Program-made: the position numbers and the translations under genes
Shown here: piece after piece, positions 18,477 to 28,584 of the stretch
How the letters are laid out: each line of letters starts with the position of its first letter
Position numbering within the stretch: the stretch's first letter is position 1
The notes under the pieces: generated by a model
Databases searched by the model: none
Seen by the model: only the letters and a program-made list of their open reading frames with translations
What the model was told of the DNA's origin: nothing
DNA from: Planctomycetaceae bacterium
GTDB lineage: Bacteria > Planctomycetota > Planctomycetia > Planctomycetales > Planctomycetaceae
Assembly: GCA_020426515.1 (NCBI GenBank)
Contig: JAGQPW010000017.1
Location: 1 to 57,160, forward strand
Length of the DNA stretch: 57,160 bases
Direction: 5' to 3'

Positions 18477-20269
18477 ATTGCTTTCCGACTGAAGGGATGG
18501 AACGGGTATCCCTCTTCAGGAAGTCCCCACCCGAAAAACTCGATGCAGTTGAGCCTGAGGCCGTGGACAACTCCGCTCATTACTGCCAGCACAAGGTTGA
18601 GGCCATGCCCTAGCGTCACGACGAGAATCGCCAAAAGACTTCCGACGCCGATGCAACAACTCGCCTGATAGGCCAAATCGTTGAATGTCGCCGCCAACTG
18701 GGCACTGGCTAAACCGAGTGCAAACAGCCGCAAGTAGCTGAGGACATCACCAAACGCGCGGGTCACGCTCGTCAGGGACATGACCCCGTCAACAAGGCGT
18801 ATCGCATGCGTTTTCAGAGAAAGAGTCCACGGCGAACGCTCGCTGCTGAACAGCAGAACCAAGACCGCCCCACAAATCAGTCCCCATTGGCCGATCTGAC
18901 GCATTAATTCCCACGAATCCGCGTTGAAACGGCCGAGTCCATAAGCGAGCCCGCCCATCAGCAGAGCCATCCAACCGACTGACGAGAGCATCCGTAGTGA
19001 CCATCGCAGATTCCAGGCCACCGCCAGATTCGCCAAGGTCAAATGCAGAACGCCCAGTGAAATCGAGATTCGCATCATCAGATTCGTGTCAGCCGCATCC
19101 AGCAGGATCATGGAATGCAGATAGGAACTGGCAGCAGGCGGGCGTCCAAAATAGCTGCCGATTAGCACTCCGTAGGTGACAGATGCGAGAATCACAGACA
19201 ACGCCAAGTTTCGGAATCCACGGCCAGCCATCGATCTCCCCAACCTGCGCCACAGGAGCAGCAGAAGTCCACCTAATACGAGTGCATATCCCGCGTCCGC
19301 CATGATCATGGCGAAGAACAGACTGAACGAAATGAAAACGATTCCAGAAGGATCCCAAGAGGTGTAGGCGGGTGTCGTGTAGAACGTCACTGCATCCTGA
19401 CCGCCCGCCGTCATTGTCGGATTCTCAAGCAGTGTCGGCGGTGAGTCCAGGCAATCTGGCGGCTCAATCGTCAATGCCAGTGACTGCGACTGGGCTAGGG
19501 TGCGAACCCGTTCCAACCCTCGCCGAGGAGTCCAGCCCTGAATCGCAAACAATGGCCGATCATCAAGCAACTGCCTCGCAGCAAGCTCTCGAGCGGCCTG
19601 ATCCTCAACATGGGCGATCGATTGTTGAATCGCCCCGATCCAACGTGTTAGAGCCACTCTCTCCCAATGCGACTCCTCCAACTCCAATTCAGCAGCCACA
19701 ACCGCTTGCCGGAGAGTCGACAGAGGATGGGGGGCCAAATCGACGGGGGGGACAGGCATCTGTTGTGGCTGATCCGGGGCAATGACAATCACGTAGGCAG
19801 AGTGCTGATCACGCGAGACAACTTGCCACATCAACTCGAGATTTGTGAGCAGGCGGAGCTTGTAATGTGGGACGACATAGAACCAGAACCTCAAATCGCC
19901 GAACTCTTCGTGATCCGGGAGGTGGAAATCGCCCCAAGGTCGCAACACATCGATTGCCCGGATGAGTTCATCACACTGACGTTGCAGTTCCTCTTGCCGT
20001 TCAGCGATTTGCAACGCACGTTGAACAACGCTTTCCAGATGGAGCCCCCGGTCCCCCGGAGCTGGACGTCGACGAGTTGGACAGGACCGCAGAAATCTCA
20101 GCGCCTTCCGCGTTTCATCGGAAATGCTCGTGACTGGACTTCGCCCAGTGTTACCTGGTCCCAAGTCAATCAGGTGCAGGCATCCAATCGCTTGCAGCTC
20201 ATCCAGCACCAGATCTTTCTGATTCGTGGTGCCCAGCAGAGTGACTTTGACAAGAGACAAAATGGCCAT
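18473..20269 (-). CDS. atpI: V-type ATPase subunit I (membrane stator, a-subunit type)
   Basis: 598 aa. The N-terminal ~330 residues are soluble and partly coiled coil. The C-terminal half has about seven to eight transmembrane helices (from 'GIVFISFSLFFAMIMADAGYALVLGG' onward). The helix near residue 515 (SVTRAFGDVLSYLRLFALGLA) carries the Arg expected at the ion path, with the sequence 'SYLRLFALG' typical of this subunit. It faces the K ring and holds the ion half-channels. Its ATG shares one base with the stop of subunit D (TGATG), and its stop overlaps the start of K, so translation is coupled throughout. Confidence 0.92.
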   Translation of the reverse strand: MAILSLVKVTLLGTTNQKDLVLDELQAIGCLHLIDLGPGNTGRSPVTSISDETRKALRFLRSCPTRRRPAPGDRGLHLESVVQRALQIAERQEELQRQCDELIRAIDVLRPWGDFHLPDHEEFGDLRFWFYVVPHYKLRLLTNLELMWQVVSRDQHSAYVIVIAPDQPQQMPVPPVDLAPHPLSTLRQAVVAAELELEESHWERVALTRWIGAIQQSIAHVEDQAARELAARQLLDDRPLFAIQGWTPRRGLERVRTLAQSQSLALTIEPPDCLDSPPTLLENPTMTAGGQDAVTFYTTPAYTSWDPSGIVFISFSLFFAMIMADAGYALVLGGLLLLLWRRLGRSMAGRGFRNLALSVILASVTYGVLIGSYFGRPPAASSYLHSMILLDAADTNLMMRISISLGVLHLTLANLAVAWNLRWSLRMLSSVGWMALLMGGLAYGLGRFNADSWELMRQIGQWGLICGAVLVLLFSSERSPWTLSLKTHAIRLVDGVMSLTSVTRAFGDVLSYLRLFALGLASAQLAATFNDLAYQASCCIGVGSLLAILVVTLGHGLNLVLAVMSGVVHGLRLNCIEFFGWGLPEEGYPFHPFSRKAI

Positions 20270-20871
20270 CAGAAAACTTCCCCGCTGCGCTGCTTGGCTT
20301 TGGCGATTTTGGACCGGACGACCGCTGCACGATCTGAGTCCGAGAGAAAAATCTGGATGCGCTGAATCGCCGCCTTCGCCTGCGGAATCAAGACTTGCTC
20401 AAACAGATTGACACGTTGCGTGATACGACGGACCGCCTCTTCGAGACGCTGCACGCGTTGTCGCTCGAACTCCCGGCGAATCGTGGTCCGGCCAACGCTT
20501 TGCAACTGTTCAACCAGGAAGTCAACCCAGAATGGCTTGGACAACATGGAATACTCAGTGACTTCAAACGTGATCTCTTCGAGCTTGGGGAGTCGACTCC
20601 CCAGAATATTCTCCTCGCCCGCGACGACAGATGTGACTTTGACGAGTCCTGACAGATCCTGCTCGCTGGCCCCCAACAATGCGAACAGTCCCGCCTGAGA
20701 ATTCACCAAGGCTTCGAATTCTCGCTCCGTCGCCGCCAGAGTGACCCGAGCCTGTTGATAGACCGCGATCAGTTGTTGACGTTTGAGATCGAGTGACGGC
20801 AGAAACCGCTCGTACATCTGCAAGTGGTCGCGCTCTTGTTTGAGCGCCGTCTTGTTTAATGGCGTCGTCAT
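20269..20871 (-). CDS. atpD: V-type ATPase subunit D (central rotor shaft)
   Basis: 200 aa, nearly all helical, with long N- and C-terminal coiled-coil arms. Near the N-terminus 'LNKTALKQERDHLQMYERFLPSLDLKRQQL' is characteristic of subunit D; the C-terminal arm contains 'QRVNLFEQVLIPQAKAAIQRIQIFLSD'. It turns inside the A3B3 head and couples to the proteolipid ring. The start overlaps the B stop (ATGA) and the stop overlaps the I start. Subunit F, its usual partner, was not found in the operon. Confidence 0.92.
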   Translation of the reverse strand: MTTPLNKTALKQERDHLQMYERFLPSLDLKRQQLIAVYQQARVTLAATEREFEALVNSQAGLFALLGASEQDLSGLVKVTSVVAGEENILGSRLPKLEEITFEVTEYSMLSKPFWVDFLVEQLQSVGRTTIRREFERQRVQRLEEAVRRITQRVNLFEQVLIPQAKAAIQRIQIFLSDSDRAAVVRSKIAKAKQRSGEVF

Positions 20872-22223
20872 GCACGCTCAACCTCGCCCGCTGACGCAGA
20901 CTGCTTGCCGGCGTGAAAGTAGTACTTGTCAATCAGCGACTGCTTCACCAGCAGTTCATCAGGCTCGAAGCATTCCCGGAGCGTCTGCCAACACAAGTCG
21001 AGCGCATCGTTGAGCGTCATTGAAACGTGAATGTCCATAAACCGTTCGACGAAGAATCGACCGAATCGAAGCAGCTTGCGATCGAAGTCCGACAAATCGA
21101 AGGCCATCGCCTGCTTCTTCTTCGCCCCTTGGGCTCCCGAGTACAGACGAATCATGGCGTTCGTGACTTGCGCGTGGTCCTCCCGAGTCACCTTCCCGAT
21201 CACCTGCTGCTTCAGTCGTGACAACGATCCGAACGGATCAATCATTCCATGATGCAGATATAGCTGGCCTTCGGTGATGTAACCCGTATTGTCAGGAACC
21301 GGATGCGTCACGTCATCGCCGGGCATGGTCGTGACCGCCAGGATGGTGACCGAGCCGGCTCCCTTGAAGTCGCAGGCACGCTCGTAACGCTGTGCCAATT
21401 GAGTGTAGAGATCTCCCATGTAGCCGCGATTGGAGGGGACACGTTCCATCGCGATCCCAATCTCCTTCAGGGCGTCCGCGTAGGCTGTCATATCAGTCAG
21501 CAGCACCAGAACTCGCTTCCCTTCCTCCACCGCAAATCGCTCAGCCACCTTCAATGCCATGTCCGGCACGAGAAGCCGCTCAACGATCGGATCGGACGCC
21601 TGATTCACGTACATGACGGTCCGCCCCATGATCCCCTCGTCCTCGAACGTGGAGCGGAAAAAGTGATAATCGTCGAAGATCAGTCCGAGCCCGCCAAAGA
21701 CGATGACATCGGCGTCAGCTTGAATGCCGATCCTCGCGAGTAGAGAGTTGTACGGTTCACCGGCCACTGAGAAGATGGGGATCTTTTGGCTTTCGACCAG
21801 ACAGTTGAACAGGTCGATCATCGGAACCCGCGTCTCGATCATCTTCCTCGGGACGGTCCGCCTCATCGGATTGACCGACGGTCCGCCGATCGGAATTTCT
21901 GGCTCATGCGACAAGTCTGGCCCTCGATCCATTGGTACCCCGGAGCCGCGATAGACCCGCCCGAGAATGTGAGGTGAGTAAGTGACCTGCATCGGATGTC
22001 CGAGAAAGGAAACCTTAGCGCGTGTTGACAGGCCTTTTCCCCCCGCGAAAACTTGCAGTGAAACGACGTCCCGATCCAATTCAATTACCTGTCCAAGCGA
22101 TCGTCTCCCATCCCAGTTCTCGACAATTGCCATGTCTCCGAAACCAACTCCCGAGGCGCGAACTTTGAGGATGTCACCCACAATGGAGAGGACATTCGTG
22201 TATCGCACAAGGTCAGGAATCAT
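20868..22223 (-). CDS. atpB: V-type ATPase regulatory subunit B
   Basis: 451 aa non-catalytic subunit of the V1 head. It lacks an intact P-loop: the equivalent stretch reads 'FSVAGEPYNSLLARI'. It has the B-family 'YTQLAQRYERACDF' and 'TMPGDDVTHPVPDNTGYITEGQ' sequences. The length is standard. A ribosome site (AAGG) stands nine bases before ATG 22223. It is the first ATPase gene, 49 bases after the ribonuclease gene, and starts the order B-D-I-K-E-DUF2764-A. Confidence 0.94.
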   Translation of the reverse strand: MIPDLVRYTNVLSIVGDILKVRASGVGFGDMAIVENWDGRRSLGQVIELDRDVVSLQVFAGGKGLSTRAKVSFLGHPMQVTYSPHILGRVYRGSGVPMDRGPDLSHEPEIPIGGPSVNPMRRTVPRKMIETRVPMIDLFNCLVESQKIPIFSVAGEPYNSLLARIGIQADADVIVFGGLGLIFDDYHFFRSTFEDEGIMGRTVMYVNQASDPIVERLLVPDMALKVAERFAVEEGKRVLVLLTDMTAYADALKEIGIAMERVPSNRGYMGDLYTQLAQRYERACDFKGAGSVTILAVTTMPGDDVTHPVPDNTGYITEGQLYLHHGMIDPFGSLSRLKQQVIGKVTREDHAQVTNAMIRLYSGAQGAKKKQAMAFDLSDFDRKLLRFGRFFVERFMDIHVSMTLNDALDLCWQTLRECFEPDELLVKQSLIDKYYFHAGKQSASAGEVERA

Positions 22224-22272
22224 CAGGTGCTGCCTTCTGACAATGATGGGGTTCGGTCCGAATTCACTTCCG

Positions 22273-23679
22273 TCACTTCAGGATTCTGCTTTGTTCATCT
22301 TCCGCCACGCCAACCTTCCACCCAAGTTCAGTTTCGATCAACTGCTGCAACGACTTCGCGGCGTCCGACTCTCCATGCACGAGAAATGTCTGCCGGGGAG
22401 GAACAGCGAAGCCGCGCAGCCATCGCAGGATTTCGCTCTTGTCCGCATGACCGGATAAACCGCTGACGACCTCAATAGTGCCACGCACTGGGACATCGCG
22501 TCCATGCATTCGAACGAATTTGGCTCCGTCCTGAAGAGACCGGCCACGTGTGCCGATCGCCTGGAAGCCCGCCAGGATGACAGTCGTTCGTTCGTCGGAC
22601 AGACGGCGACTGAGGTGATGCACGATGCGCCCGGCCGTTGCCATTCCACTCGACGCAATGATGATTGCAGGGCCATCAATGTCGTTGAGTGCCTTCGACT
22701 CCGGAGCAGACCGGACAAGATGATACGGCTTGCAACACAACGGACACTTGTGTTCATCCATCAGGAGCTTCATGTCAATTGCATGGTCCTCGGGGTGCTC
22801 ACAGAAAATTTTCGTGGCGTTGAGTGCCATGGGGCTGTCGATGTAGACCGGGAGACGTGGTATGCGACTCGATTCTTCCAACTCGCGAACCCGCCAGATC
22901 AATTCTTGAGTGCGTCCCACCGCAAATGCCGGCACGAGTATGACTCCACCCCGCTCAACACCGTCGTTAATGACACGAGCCAGATTGTCAGACGCGTCCT
23001 CTGGAGGATGGACGCGATTTCCGTAGGTCGATTCGAGGAGTAACACGTCGGCATAAGGCACCAGTTCTGGATCGCGAATCATGGGACGTCCCCAACGCCC
23101 CAGATCGCCGGAAAAGACGATCGTCAGGGGCTCACGCTGGTCGATCGAAAGTTGAACTGTTGCCGAGCCAAGAATGTGCCCGGCGCGACGGTAGGTCACG
23201 TTGAACCCGTCCAAAGCAGGAAATGACTCGCCGTACATTTTCGGCTCCAGCTGTCGCAAAGCCCTTTCGGCATCGCGCTGGGTGTACAGCGGTTCGGCTG
23301 GATGATGTTTCGAGAATCCCTTGCGATTGGCGTAGGCTGCCTGTTCTTCCTGGATGTGTGCTGCATCCGGAAGAATGATTCTCAGGAGTGACCGAGTCGC
23401 TGGTGTGCAGTAGACCGGACCGCGGAACCCCCGGCGGACCAGCAACGGAAGATATCCAGTGTGATCAATGTGCGCGTGACTGAGTACCACAGCATCGATC
23501 TCTGATGGATTGAATGGCGGAGCCTCCCAGTTCCGCTGCCGCAATTCCTTCTTTCCCTGAAACAGACCGCAATCGAGCAGGACTCGTCGACCACACGCCG
23601 AGACGAGGTGTCTCGATCCGGTGACGGTTCCGGCAGCACCGAAGAATTGCAACGTGGCTGTCGTGTGATCAATATTCAT
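22273..23679 (-). CDS. MBL-fold/beta-CASP ribonuclease (RMBL family)
   Basis: 468 aa metallo-beta-lactamase-fold nuclease. Zinc ligands are in HAHIDH near residue 69, GHILGSA, and SGDLGR. The beta-CASP domain follows with 'ESTYGNR', 'VPAFAVGRTQEL' and 'SSGMATAGRIVHHL', and the C-terminal RMBL part has 'SGLSGHADKSE' and 'VHGES'. This is the family of RNA-processing nucleases related to CPSF-73 and RNase J. An extra CxxC pair (HKCPLCC) lies in the middle. The ATG overlaps the stop of ackA (ATGA). Related genes are often found next to phosphoketolase or ATPase genes, so a role in controlling this operon's mRNA is possible but not shown. Confidence 0.88.
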   Translation of the reverse strand: MNIDHTTATLQFFGAAGTVTGSRHLVSACGRRVLLDCGLFQGKKELRQRNWEAPPFNPSEIDAVVLSHAHIDHTGYLPLLVRRGFRGPVYCTPATRSLLRIILPDAAHIQEEQAAYANRKGFSKHHPAEPLYTQRDAERALRQLEPKMYGESFPALDGFNVTYRRAGHILGSATVQLSIDQREPLTIVFSGDLGRWGRPMIRDPELVPYADVLLLESTYGNRVHPPEDASDNLARVINDGVERGGVILVPAFAVGRTQELIWRVRELEESSRIPRLPVYIDSPMALNATKIFCEHPEDHAIDMKLLMDEHKCPLCCKPYHLVRSAPESKALNDIDGPAIIIASSGMATAGRIVHHLSRRLSDERTTVILAGFQAIGTRGRSLQDGAKFVRMHGRDVPVRGTIEVVSGLSGHADKSEILRWLRGFAVPPRQTFLVHGESDAAKSLQQLIETELGWKVGVAEDEQSRILK

Positions 23680-24857
23680 TGGTGTCCCTGCAGCAGTGCG
23701 TGCGTCTCACGAGCCAACATCAAATCTTCGCGTGCTGCGATGGTAAGAATCCGGATGCGGCTTTCAGAAGCTGAAATCACGGAATCCGGTTGTGATGTGT
23801 CATTAAGTTTCTGGGACAACCGCATGCCGAGAAACTCCAGTGGGGCGCAAACCGCCTGCCGGATCTCAGCTGCGTGTTCCCCGATTCCACCGGTGAACAC
23901 GAGTGCGTTCAACCCCGCCATGGATGCTGTCATACCAGCGATTGCCTGCCGGACTCGGCGGACGTACATATCGATAGCCAGTTGCGCCCGGGCACTTCCG
24001 GATTGAGCCGCTTTCTGCACCTGGCGAATATCTGCGGAAATACCCGAAACACCGAAGAGTCCGGATTCGCTGTTCAGCAGTTGATCCATCTGCGTTACGG
24101 AAACTTGATGCTCCCGCATGATGTGCAGGACAACACCGGGATCAATCGAGCCACTACGGGTCCCCATCATGACGCCTTCGAGCGGCGTGAACCCCATCGT
24201 CGTGTCGACTGAACATCCAGACTGAATCGCGCACAGGGACGCCCCGTGTCCCAGGTGGGCAGTGACGATCCGCAGTTCCGATAGGGGCCGATTGAGGATC
24301 GCGGCGGTTCGTTGTGCTGCGTAGGAGTGACTGAGCCCGTGAAAGCCATACTTGCGAATCCCCCATTCGTCGGTCCACTCGCGAGGAACCGGATAGGTAA
24401 AGGCTTCCGGCAGCAGAGTTGCATGAAAGGCCGTGTCAAATACCGCCACGTGCGGGCACTGAGGCAATGCCTGACGTGCCGTTACGATTCCCTCCAGACA
24501 GCGGGGATTGTGCAGCGGAGCCAGCGCAGCCAGTTCCCGGATGACGGACTCGGACTCGGGATTAATCAGCGTTGTCTTTGTGAAACGCGTGCCTCCATGC
24601 ACAACGCGGTGCGCAACCGCGTCCACGCCAGCGCTCAACTTCTCAGAAACTAATCGGCATGCATCACGCACAGCGCTGGTGACGTCGGACCAACACACAT
24701 CTGAATGTGATCCGGTTTCTGCGAGGAACGTGATTCGGCGGGTCGTAGGGGTTGTCGACCAGTCGGCATGGAACTGAATCAAGGTCTCTTCCCGATCAGT
24801 GTCGATGACGCTAGCTTTTAGGCTGCTTGATCCGGCGTTCAGCGTTAAGACTCGCAA
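23676..24857 (-). CDS. ackA: Acetate kinase
   Basis: 393 aa cytoplasmic enzyme making ATP and acetate from acetyl phosphate and ADP. It begins with the family N-terminus [14 protein letters not shown] and contains [34 protein letters not shown] and FTGGIGEH. The start is taken as TTG 24857, which has a strong GGAAGGAG ribosome site at six to seven bases and gives the standard N-terminus; an ATG 57 bases upstream would add residues not seen in the family. It overlaps the end of the phosphoketolase gene by 13 bases. The pair forms the second half of the phosphoketolase route: acetyl phosphate to acetate with ATP. Confidence 0.95.
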   Translation of the reverse strand: MRVLTLNAGSSSLKASVIDTDREETLIQFHADWSTTPTTRRITFLAETGSHSDVCWSDVTSAVRDACRLVSEKLSAGVDAVAHRVVHGGTRFTKTTLINPESESVIRELAALAPLHNPRCLEGIVTARQALPQCPHVAVFDTAFHATLLPEAFTYPVPREWTDEWGIRKYGFHGLSHSYAAQRTAAILNRPLSELRIVTAHLGHGASLCAIQSGCSVDTTMGFTPLEGVMMGTRSGSIDPGVVLHIMREHQVSVTQMDQLLNSESGLFGVSGISADIRQVQKAAQSGSARAQLAIDMYVRRVRQAIAGMTASMAGLNALVFTGGIGEHAAEIRQAVCAPLEFLGMRLSQKLNDTSQPDSVISASESRIRILTIAAREDLMLARETHALLQGHQ

Positions 24858-27280
24858 TCGTCTCTCCTTCCAGACACTTCCGCTGAACCGAGGGGATGGC
24901 CGCTCCAGCGCCAATTGCGAATCTCAGGCAGATCTTCACCGTGTTCGGTGATGTACTGCTTGTGCTCAATCAGCTTGTCACGAAGCGTCTGCTTGATGTA
25001 GGCCGCCTCCGCACCGATGTGAGGGACTCGGTCGATGACGTCGCCGACCAGATGAAAGCGATCGAGGTCATTCAGGACAACCATGTCGAACGGGGTCGTC
25101 GTGGTGCCCTCCTCCTTGTATCCGCGGACGTGCAGATTCTTGTGATTCGTGCGGCGGTATGTGAGACGATGGATGAGCCACGGATACCCATGAAATGCAA
25201 AAATGATGGGCCGATCCTTTGTGAACAGGAGGTCGAAGTCCTTATCACTGAGTCCGTGAGGATGTTCCGATGGTGGTTGCAGCTTCATCAGATTCACAAC
25301 ATTGATCACGCGAACCTTCAGGTTCGGAAGATACGTGCGTAACAGTTCCACCGCGGCGAGGGCTTCCAAGGTGGGTACATCGCCGCAGCAGGCCATCACC
25401 ACATCAGGTTGGCTGCCTTGGTCGTTGCTGGCCCATTCCCAGATGCCCAGACCCGCCGTGCAATGCTTCACTGCGGCATCCATGTCAAGCCATTGCGGCG
25501 CCGGTTGTTTCCCGGCGACGATGACATTGACGTAATTGCGACTCCGCAGGCAGTGGTCTGTCACACTGAGCAGGGTGTTGGCATCAGGAGGCAGATAGAT
25601 CCGGATGTTCTCCGCCTTCTTGTTGGCGACGTGATCGATGAATCCGGGATCCTGATGGCTGAAACCATTGTGGTCCTGACGCCAGACATGCGATGTCAGC
25701 AGGTAATTGAGGCTCGCGATAGGGCGTCGCCACGGAATCTGCCGACAGACCTTCAGCCATTTCGCGTGCTGATTGAACATCGAATCGACGATGTGGATGA
25801 AGGCTTCATAACACGAGAAGAATCCATGGCGTCCCGTGAGCAGATACCCCTCCAGCCAGCCCTGGCATTGATGCTCGCTCAGCATTTCCATCACACGGCC
25901 ATCGGGAGAGACATGATCATCTGCTGACCATCTCTCTGCGACGGAACAACGATCTGTCACTTCAAAGACTGCCGACCAGCGGTTCGACGCCGTCTCATCG
26001 GGGCTGAAGACACGGAAATTCTGCTCGGCCTCGTTGAACCGCAGGACGTCGCGGATGAGTTCTCCCTGCACGCGGGTCGCCTCGGCCGAGACCGCCCCCG
26101 GCTGGGGAACGTCAACCGCATACTGTCGAAAGTCTGGCATCGCCAGATCCCGCAGAAGCTGACCACCATTCGCATGTGGGTTGGCGCCCATCCGACGATT
26201 CCCCTCTGGAGCCAGTTTCTGGAGCGATGGAATAAGCGTGCCGTTCTCGTCGAATAATTCCTCGGGGCGGTAAGACTTCATCCATGCTTCGAGAATCTTC
26301 ACGTGCTCAGGCATGGAAGCCAGTTGACTCAACGGTACCTGGTGAGAACGCCATGTATCCTCGACGGGGAGTCCATCGACATTCTCGGGACACGTCCAGC
26401 CTTTGGGTGTTCTCAACACGATCATCGGCCAGCGTGGCCGCGACGAATCGCCGCTGGCCCGTGCATCTGACTGGATGCGCCGAATCTCAGCGATGACCAG
26501 ACCCAGAACTCTGGCCATCTGCTCGTGCATCTCGCCTGGCTCGCTCCCTTCCACGAAATGTGGTTGATATCCGTACCCTCGCATCAGGGAATCCAGTTCA
26601 TCGCGGCTGATGCGAGCCAGCACGGTTGGTCCCGCGATCTTGTATCCGTTCAAATGCAGAATCGGCAGAACGGCTCCATCTCGCACTGGATTCAGGAACT
26701 TGTTGGAGTGCCAACTTGTCGCCAATGGTCCAGTTTCGGCTTCACCATCTCCGACGATGCAGGCAGCAATCAGGTCGGGATTGTCGAATACTGCTCCATA
26801 GGCGTGAGACAGAGAGTAACCCAGCTCTCCTCCTTCATGGATCGAACCCGGAGTTTCCGGAGCCACGTGACTGGGAATTCCACCAGGAAATGAAAACTGT
26901 TTAATCAGTTGCTTCAGACCGCACTCATTTCGAGGCACGTGAGCGTAGAATTCACTGTATGTTCCCTCGAGATACGTGTTGGCAACCAGTCCCGGTCCAC
27001 CGTGGCCGGGACCGGTCACATAGATCATGCTAAGGTCGTGTTCCTTGATAACGCGATTCAGGTGAGCGTAGACGAAGTTGAGCCCCGGAGTGGTTCCCCA
27101 GTGCCCCAGCAGCCGAGGCTTGATGTGTCGGAGCTCCAGAGGCTCACGGAGCAGCGGATTGTCCAAGAGGTAGATCTGACCGACGGACAGAAAGTTGGCC
27201 GCTCGCCAGTAGGCGTCAATCCTTGAGAGAAGCTCATCAGACAGAGAAGAAGTCATCTGCTCATCGTCAACCGTCGGCAT
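24845..27280 (-). CDS. xfp: Xylulose-5-phosphate/fructose-6-phosphate phosphoketolase
   Basis: 811 aa thiamine-diphosphate enzyme that splits xylulose 5-phosphate (and often fructose 6-phosphate) with phosphate into acetyl phosphate and a shorter sugar phosphate. Visible signatures are '[12 protein letters not shown]', '[15 protein letters not shown]', the ThDP motif '[11 protein letters not shown]', and '[19 protein letters not shown]'. Length is standard. The start at 27280 (MPTVDDEQ) is chosen because GGAAGG stands seven bases before it; an upstream in-frame start at 27313 lacks this. It is followed by ackA with overlap. Whether it uses both substrates cannot be told here. Confidence 0.95.
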   Translation of the reverse strand: MPTVDDEQMTSSLSDELLSRIDAYWRAANFLSVGQIYLLDNPLLREPLELRHIKPRLLGHWGTTPGLNFVYAHLNRVIKEHDLSMIYVTGPGHGGPGLVANTYLEGTYSEFYAHVPRNECGLKQLIKQFSFPGGIPSHVAPETPGSIHEGGELGYSLSHAYGAVFDNPDLIAACIVGDGEAETGPLATSWHSNKFLNPVRDGAVLPILHLNGYKIAGPTVLARISRDELDSLMRGYGYQPHFVEGSEPGEMHEQMARVLGLVIAEIRRIQSDARASGDSSRPRWPMIVLRTPKGWTCPENVDGLPVEDTWRSHQVPLSQLASMPEHVKILEAWMKSYRPEELFDENGTLIPSLQKLAPEGNRRMGANPHANGGQLLRDLAMPDFRQYAVDVPQPGAVSAEATRVQGELIRDVLRFNEAEQNFRVFSPDETASNRWSAVFEVTDRCSVAERWSADDHVSPDGRVMEMLSEHQCQGWLEGYLLTGRHGFFSCYEAFIHIVDSMFNQHAKWLKVCRQIPWRRPIASLNYLLTSHVWRQDHNGFSHQDPGFIDHVANKKAENIRIYLPPDANTLLSVTDHCLRSRNYVNVIVAGKQPAPQWLDMDAAVKHCTAGLGIWEWASNDQGSQPDVVMACCGDVPTLEALAAVELLRTYLPNLKVRVINVVNLMKLQPPSEHPHGLSDKDFDLLFTKDRPIIFAFHGYPWLIHRLTYRRTNHKNLHVRGYKEEGTTTTPFDMVVLNDLDRFHLVGDVIDRVPHIGAEAAYIKQTLRDKLIEHKQYITEHGEDLPEIRNWRWSGHPLGSAEVSGRRDDCES

Positions 27281-27322
27281 ACTTTGACCTTCCAGTTCGA
27301 TCCACGAAACCATTGTGGAGAT

Positions 27323-27559
27323 TCAGTTGTTTGTTGATTCTTCCGACACCGCCGCTGGTGCCTGTATCTCCGCTTCAGCTGCCAGCCAGAACTGGACGCC
27401 ATCGCATGCTGGGCAGCCGGCTTCCTGCCACTTGAAGTACGCCAGCTCGCGAACATGTTTGCAGCATGGGTGAGTGACGCTCTCCATCCCAGAATCGGTA
27501 GTGCTGACCGGATCAGTGGGCTGCCCCATTCCGCTATCATGTTTCGTGTGACTCATCAT
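27323..27559 (-). CDS. DUF2934 protein
   Basis: 78 aa. The middle reads 'VRELAYFKWQEAGCPACDGVQFWLAAEAEI', the DUF2934 pattern (IRerAY.iWe.eG.P.g....hWl.AE.ei). Two Cys pairs (HPCCKH and GCPAC) are unusual for the family. Either of two adjacent ATGs could start it, after GGAG. It is the first gene of the phosphoketolase operon, 42 bases ahead of xfp. The function of DUF2934 is unknown; small proteins of this type are common in planctomycetes and often sit beside stress or carbon-storage genes. Confidence 0.72.
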   Translation of the reverse strand: MMSHTKHDSGMGQPTDPVSTTDSGMESVTHPCCKHVRELAYFKWQEAGCPACDGVQFWLAAEAEIQAPAAVSEESTNN

Positions 27560-27996
27560 CGGTCTCCGGTCTGCGTGTTCGAGGACTCATGAACCGATTC
27601 CGATGCAAAGCGTGCGCGTCGGAATGCGATAGGCCCCTTTCAGGGCTCGCCTCCCTTTGGATGCAAGCAACTGCCACTTTCTTCATGCCAACTCAGATCC
27701 CACAAGAAAAAATGCCAAAGGTTCTCCTGCCTTCAAAACAGGCAAAGACTCAGGCTCCCGCGACCTTTCGCCCCGTGTGCCCACAGACGCACATCAAGTG
27801 CGCAAATGTGCGCAGTCGCACGGTAGCACCGTTCACATCAAGGAGGCGTTCTGCGACGCATGGGGCGGACTGGTGACATTTTCCGCGGAATCGTCGTGCA
27901 CCTCGCTAAGCCGCAGTTCTGGCATGAGACGTGCGTGAGTCAATACCGAGAAGCTAACGATCTTGACCTGTGGCCTTCGTCTGAAAGGGGTTGGCA
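27560..27996. promoter_or_regulatory. Divergent intergenic region, phosphoketolase operon versus ECF sigma gene
   Basis: 437 bases with no supported gene; the short open frames inside lack ribosome sites and similarity. It must hold promoters for the leftward phosphoketolase/ATPase operon and the rightward sigma gene. I did not find a convincing -35/-10 pair or operator. Confidence 0.5.
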
Positions 27997-28584
27997 ATGC
28001 CTGACGCAACGCTCCACAAGCAACGCCAGGCGACCCATCGTGACGGTGCTGAGTCGCCTGGCGAGGACGGGGATATCATCGCGGCCTGTGTTCAGGGAGA
28101 TCGAGATGGGCAGCGGGCAATCTATAAGCAGCACAGTTCAAGTGTGTATCGACTGATGTTTCGGCTGGTCGGTCGAGACAACGCCGAGGATCTGACGCAG
28201 CAGGTTTTCTTGCGGCTGTTTTGCTCGATTGGAAAATTCTCGGGACGGTCCTCATTCTCCACGTGGCTATATCGCTTGGCGACGAACGAAGCACTCCAGT
28301 TTCTCCGACGTGAACGACGCCGGCCGATGGGAGTCATTTGCTGCGAGCCGGTTGACGGGCGACGGACCGGTCAGTTGGACATGGAGGATGCGGAACTCAT
28401 GGATTGGGCCGTGAGCCAATTGGCAACAGATGATCGTACAGTCTTCGTGCTGAAGGAAATGCACGGGCTGAGCTATCATGAGATTGCGCTCGTGGTTGAT
28501 ATCGCGGAAGGAACCGTCGCCTCTCGCCTCAATCGGGCCAGACGAGCTTTGCTGGAACTGCTCAGGCCAGTTGTCGATCACTGA
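27997..28584 (+). CDS. ECF-family RNA polymerase sigma factor
   Basis: 195 aa. Region 2 reads 'VYRLMFRLVGRDNAEDLTQQVFLRLF' then 'FSTWLYRLATNEALQFLRRERR'. Region 4 reads 'TVFVLKEMHGLSYHEIALVVDIAEGTVASRLNRARRAL'. ATG 27997 is chosen over TTG 27991 because AAAGGGG is properly spaced before it. The protein is a close paralogue of the sigma factor at 34865. Unlike that one it has no anti-sigma gene beside it, and its 3' end overlaps the convergent glgX by 23 bases. It may control the divergent phosphoketolase operon, an inference from position only. Confidence 0.9.
   Translation: MPDATLHKQRQATHRDGAESPGEDGDIIAACVQGDRDGQRAIYKQHSSSVYRLMFRLVGRDNAEDLTQQVFLRLFCSIGKFSGRSSFSTWLYRLATNEALQFLRRERRRPMGVICCEPVDGRRTGQLDMEDAELMDWAVSQLATDDRTVFVLKEMHGLSYHEIALVVDIAEGTVASRLNRARRALLELLRPVVDH

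Noticed and set aside
17959..18570. 203-codon frame over the proteolipid gene
   Set aside because: Overlaps the four-helix K subunit and the I subunit end in another frame; Arg/Ser/Gly-rich with no hydrophobic helices.
27589..28156. Open frames in the xfp/sigma intergenic region
   Set aside because: No ribosome sites or similarity; the region is better read as a divergent promoter region.
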